From assembly GCA_934631995.1 (NCBI GenBank), contig CAKTYF010000093.1, forward strand, positions 1 to 7,602: a DNA stretch of 7,602 nucleotides, written 5' to 3'. Every line of letters begins with the position of its first letter. The stretch's first letter is position 1. The translations under genes were made by a program, and so were the position numbers. Below, in pieces: positions 6,740 through 7,602 of the stretch. This stretch comes from an uncultured Eggerthellaceae bacterium (GTDB taxonomy: Bacteria > Actinomycetota > Coriobacteriia > Coriobacteriales > Eggerthellaceae). The notes under the pieces are model-generated. The model was given only the letters and a program-made list of their open reading frames with translations. It was not told the DNA's origin and did not search any database.

Positions 6740-7146
6740 TGGCTGGGCTTGTATGCGACATCGTAACGCCTGCAGCAAAGTTGCTCTCTGACGACGCTTA
6801 TATGGTTGTTGTGCCGGGCGTCGAAGGCGAAATGGGCTTCTTGCAAGGACATGTGCCGCTGGTATCCGTTCTTGCCGACGGTGTGGTTCGCATTCAGGCA
6901 GAAAATGGCGGAGAAATGAAACGCTTTGCGCTTCAGGGTGGATACGTGCAGGTTACGGGCCAGAAGGTTATCATCTTGGCAGACCGCGCAATTCCTGCTG
7001 AAGACGTTGACGCGAATCAAGTGCGCGAAACGTTGGCTGGACTCGAGGCTAAGCTCGCCGAGCTTACGCCCGAGGAAGCCGCGCTGACCACGCTTGCCGC
7101 TGATATTTCCTGGTGCGGTGCTCAGCTGAAAGCAGTCGCTGCGTAA
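6739..7146 (+). CDS. atpC: ATP synthase F1 subunit epsilon
   Basis: Epsilon (135 residues) binds gamma and the c-ring and can inhibit ATP hydrolysis. The N-terminal beta sandwich is clear, with VVVPGVEGEMGFLQGHVPLV at 23-42 and GGYVQVTGQKVIILADRAI at 67-85. The C-terminal helical pair (about 91-133) is present and alanine-rich. The ATP-binding consensus I/L-D-x-x-R-A of Bacillus and E. coli type epsilon is not exact here: Asp91 is followed by Arg96 with four residues between, and the next residue is Glu rather than Ala. Nucleotide sensing may therefore be weak or different. The start overlaps the atpD stop by one base, so translation is probably coupled. It is the last gene of the operon, 24 bp before the terminator. 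Confidence 0.95.
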   Translation: MAGLVCDIVTPAAKLLSDDAYMVVVPGVEGEMGFLQGHVPLVSVLADGVVRIQAENGGEMKRFALQGGYVQVTGQKVIILADRAIPAEDVDANQVRETLAGLEAKLAELTPEEAALTTLAADISWCGAQLKAVAA

Positions 7147-7169
7147 GATCGCAACCACCTATAGTATTT

Positions 7170-7205
7170 AAAGAGGGAGATCCTTTGGGGTCTCCCTCTT
7201 TTTTT
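7170..7205 (+). terminator. Intrinsic terminator of the atp operon
   Basis: AAGAGGGAGA (7171-7180) and TCTCCCTCTT (7191-7200) are perfect 10-bp complements. Inner pairs 7181-7183 with 7188-7190 extend the stem to 13 pairs with one G-U and a TTTG loop. A run of seven T follows at 7199-7205. The A-rich left flank means it could also work partly in the opposite direction. Confidence 0.95.
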
Positions 7206-7217
7206 CAAATTACCCCC

Positions 7218-7245
7218 TTCACAAATCGGCGGGGGCTGGTATAAT
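7218..7245 (+). promoter_or_regulatory. Promoter P1 of the putative rRNA operon
   Basis: TTCACA at 7218-7223 (5 of 6 to TTGACA) is followed by a 16-bp spacer and a perfect TATAAT at 7240-7245. TG at 7237-7238 makes it an extended -10 promoter. Transcription would start near 7252. It begins only 13 bp after the T-run of the atp terminator, so it drives something downstream and not the atp genes. Confidence 0.8.
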
Positions 7246-7252
7246 GACTAAC

Positions 7253-7333
7253 TCCAGCCGCGGAGGCCCTGCTCGCAGGGCGCGACGCGAGGCGCGCGGG
7301 CCCGCAGGGCACCGGCGCCGCCGCAACGGGTCG
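7253..7333 (+). other. Very GC-rich inter-promoter segment with hairpins
   Basis: About 85% of this stretch is G or C, far above the rest of the window. It contains a perfect hairpin, GCCCTG (7266-7271) with CAGGGC (7276-7281) around a CTCG loop, and a 10-bp palindrome GCGGGCCCGC at 7296-7305. GCAGGGC occurs twice (7275-7281, 7304-7310). No gene with a plausible product is visible. A transcript starting at P1 would carry this structured sequence. Confidence 0.6.
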
Positions 7334-7356
7334 GGAAAATTTTTTGAAAATTTTCC
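7334..7356. repeat. Perfect AT-rich inverted repeat abutting the P2 -35 (UP-element-like)
   Basis: GGAAAATTTT (7334-7343) and AAAATTTTCC (7347-7356) are exact 10-bp reverse complements separated by TTG. The right arm ends directly at the -35 of P2 (7357). The position and alternating A- and T-tracts resemble the UP element bound by the RNA polymerase alpha-subunit C-terminal domain at strong rRNA promoters. The perfect symmetry would also suit a dimeric DNA-binding protein. The repeat is seen directly; the function is inferred. Confidence 0.7.
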
Positions 7357-7386
7357 TTGACACGGCATGCGGGATGCTGGTATAGT
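7357..7386 (+). promoter_or_regulatory. Promoter P2 of the putative rRNA operon
   Basis: A perfect TTGACA at 7357-7362, an 18-bp spacer and TATAGT at 7381-7386 (5 of 6), with an extended -10 TG at 7378-7379. Transcription would start near 7393. It shares the core GCTGGTATA(A/G)T with P1. Tandem strong promoters with an AT-rich upstream element are typical of rRNA operons. Confidence 0.85.
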
Positions 7387-7434
7387 TCTTTCTTGCGCCG
7401 CAACGAGGCGCGAGCGTTGGGCACGGGCCCTTCG

Positions 7435-7447
7435 GCACCTTGAGAAC
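7435..7447 (+). promoter_or_regulatory. boxA-like antitermination element
   Basis: GCACCTTGAGAAC, followed shortly by ATACTGTG (7451-7458), resembles the TTTGAGAACTC...ATAGTGTG stretch I recall from actinobacterial rRNA leaders and, more distantly, the CTTTGAAAAC boxA of Firmicutes. Such elements recruit NusB/NusE and prevent premature termination of untranslated rRNA transcripts. The assignment is by resemblance from memory. Confidence 0.5.
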
Positions 7448-7463
7448 CGGATACTGTGACGAA

Positions 7464-7490
7464 CCGAGGGCATCTGATGATGCGCCTCGG
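7464..7490 (+). other. Strong leader stem-loop
   Basis: CCGAGGGCATC (7464-7474) pairs with GATGC (7479-7483) and CCTCGG (7485-7490), giving 11 base pairs with one bulged G (7484) and a TGAT loop. No T-run follows, so it is not a terminator. In an rRNA leader it could be a folding or processing element. Confidence 0.65.
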
Positions 7491-7573
7491 AAGACAGATT
7501 GATACATGCCAGAGAGTACATTTATTTGATACTTCTTTGAATTCACTTTTATTTTTCGAATTTACAGAAACCC

Positions 7574-7600
7574 GTCGGTTCCCTCTCACGGGAAACCGGC
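7574..7600 (+). other. Hairpin at the right edge of the leader
   Basis: GTCGGTTCCC (7574-7583) pairs with GGGAA (7590-7594) and CCGGC (7596-7600), with A7595 bulged, one G-U pair and a TCTCAC loop. It may be part of the processing region before the 16S gene. The window ends two bases later, so its continuation cannot be judged. Confidence 0.55.
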
Positions 7601-7602
7601 AA

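Larger units (their letters stand above)
7393..7602 (+). other. Structured untranslated leader, probably of a 16S rRNA operon (continues beyond the window)
   Basis: No credible reading frame lies here. The region begins with a hairpin (TTGCGCC at 7393-7399 pairing with GGCGCGA at 7407-7413). It then has a boxA-like element (7435-7447), a strong stem-loop (7464-7490), an AT-rich stretch of about 80 nt (7491-7570) and a final hairpin (7574-7600). In the AT-rich part TTGATA occurs twice (7499-7504, 7526-7531), but neither copy has a good -10 partner. The mature 16S start is not in the window, so the rRNA assignment rests on the promoter and leader architecture. Another stable RNA or a highly expressed gene is possible. 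Confidence 0.6.

Noticed and set aside
4601..6778. Long open frame of 725 codons on the minus strand, opposite atpG and atpD
   Set aside because: It lies fully antisense to two unmistakable conserved genes. Its translation shows no recognisable domain, and its length follows from the codon bias of the sense genes, which avoids the codons that read as stops on the opposite strand.
7499..7554. Possible third promoter from the repeated TTGATA hexamers in the leader
   Set aside because: No -10 hexamer with at least four matches at 16-18 bp from either copy; the region is simply AT-rich.
7205..7589. Three overlapping minus-strand open frames of 100-113 codons in the region after atpC
   Set aside because: They cross the terminator edge, two clear + strand promoters and a structured leader, and their translations look like GC-rich noise.
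1..7602. Search for CRISPR arrays, tRNA genes, insertion sequences or attachment sites
   Set aside because: No regularly spaced repeats, cloverleaf-forming segment, transposase frame or flanking duplications were seen. The window is filled by the atp genes and the downstream leader.

Overview
The window holds one complete F-type (F1Fo) ATP synthase operon on the + strand, followed by its terminator and by what looks like the promoter and leader region of a ribosomal RNA operon. The 16S gene itself would lie beyond the right edge. The gene order is the classical bacterial one: a small membrane protein in the atpI position, then atpB, atpE, atpF, atpH, atpA, atpG, atpD, atpC.

The organism looks like an actinobacterium, most likely of the class Coriobacteriia. 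This is inferred from the moderate GC content (low-to-mid 50s by eye), strong AGGAGG-type ribosome binding sites, actinobacterial-looking beta-subunit sequence, separate atpF and atpH genes (mycobacteria carry a b-delta fusion), and an rRNA leader containing a TTGAGAAC element like the one in actinobacterial rrn leaders. No marker gene in the window settles the genus.

Layout: 1-190 is an upstream region with two imperfect hairpins and no convincing promoter. 191-1617 encodes the membrane rotor/stator parts (putative AtpI, a, c), with a 101-bp gap holding two hairpins and a strong ribosome binding site in front of the c-subunit gene. 1659-2826 encodes the peripheral stalk (b and delta, overlapping by 11 nt). 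2826-7146 encodes F1 (alpha, gamma, beta, epsilon) with gaps of 0-11 nt or 1-nt overlaps, which implies translational coupling. A near-perfect intrinsic terminator lies at 7170-7205. Thirteen bases later begins a non-coding block of about 400 bp. It holds two promoters with the same extended -10 core, a very GC-rich stretch between them, a perfect AT-rich inverted repeat abutting the second -35, and a structured leader with a boxA-like element.

Together the genes build the proton-driven rotary motor. Subunits a and c form the ion path, b2-delta holds the alpha3-beta3 head still, and gamma-epsilon transmits rotation. All key catalytic residues are intact. The unusual points are a signal-peptide-like N-terminus on subunit b, a 12-residue insertion in subunit alpha, the twin hairpins before atpE, and the architecture of the putative rRNA promoters. 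I found no mobile element, CRISPR array, tRNA or evident novel defence or biosynthetic system: this is a housekeeping region with a few details worth checking.
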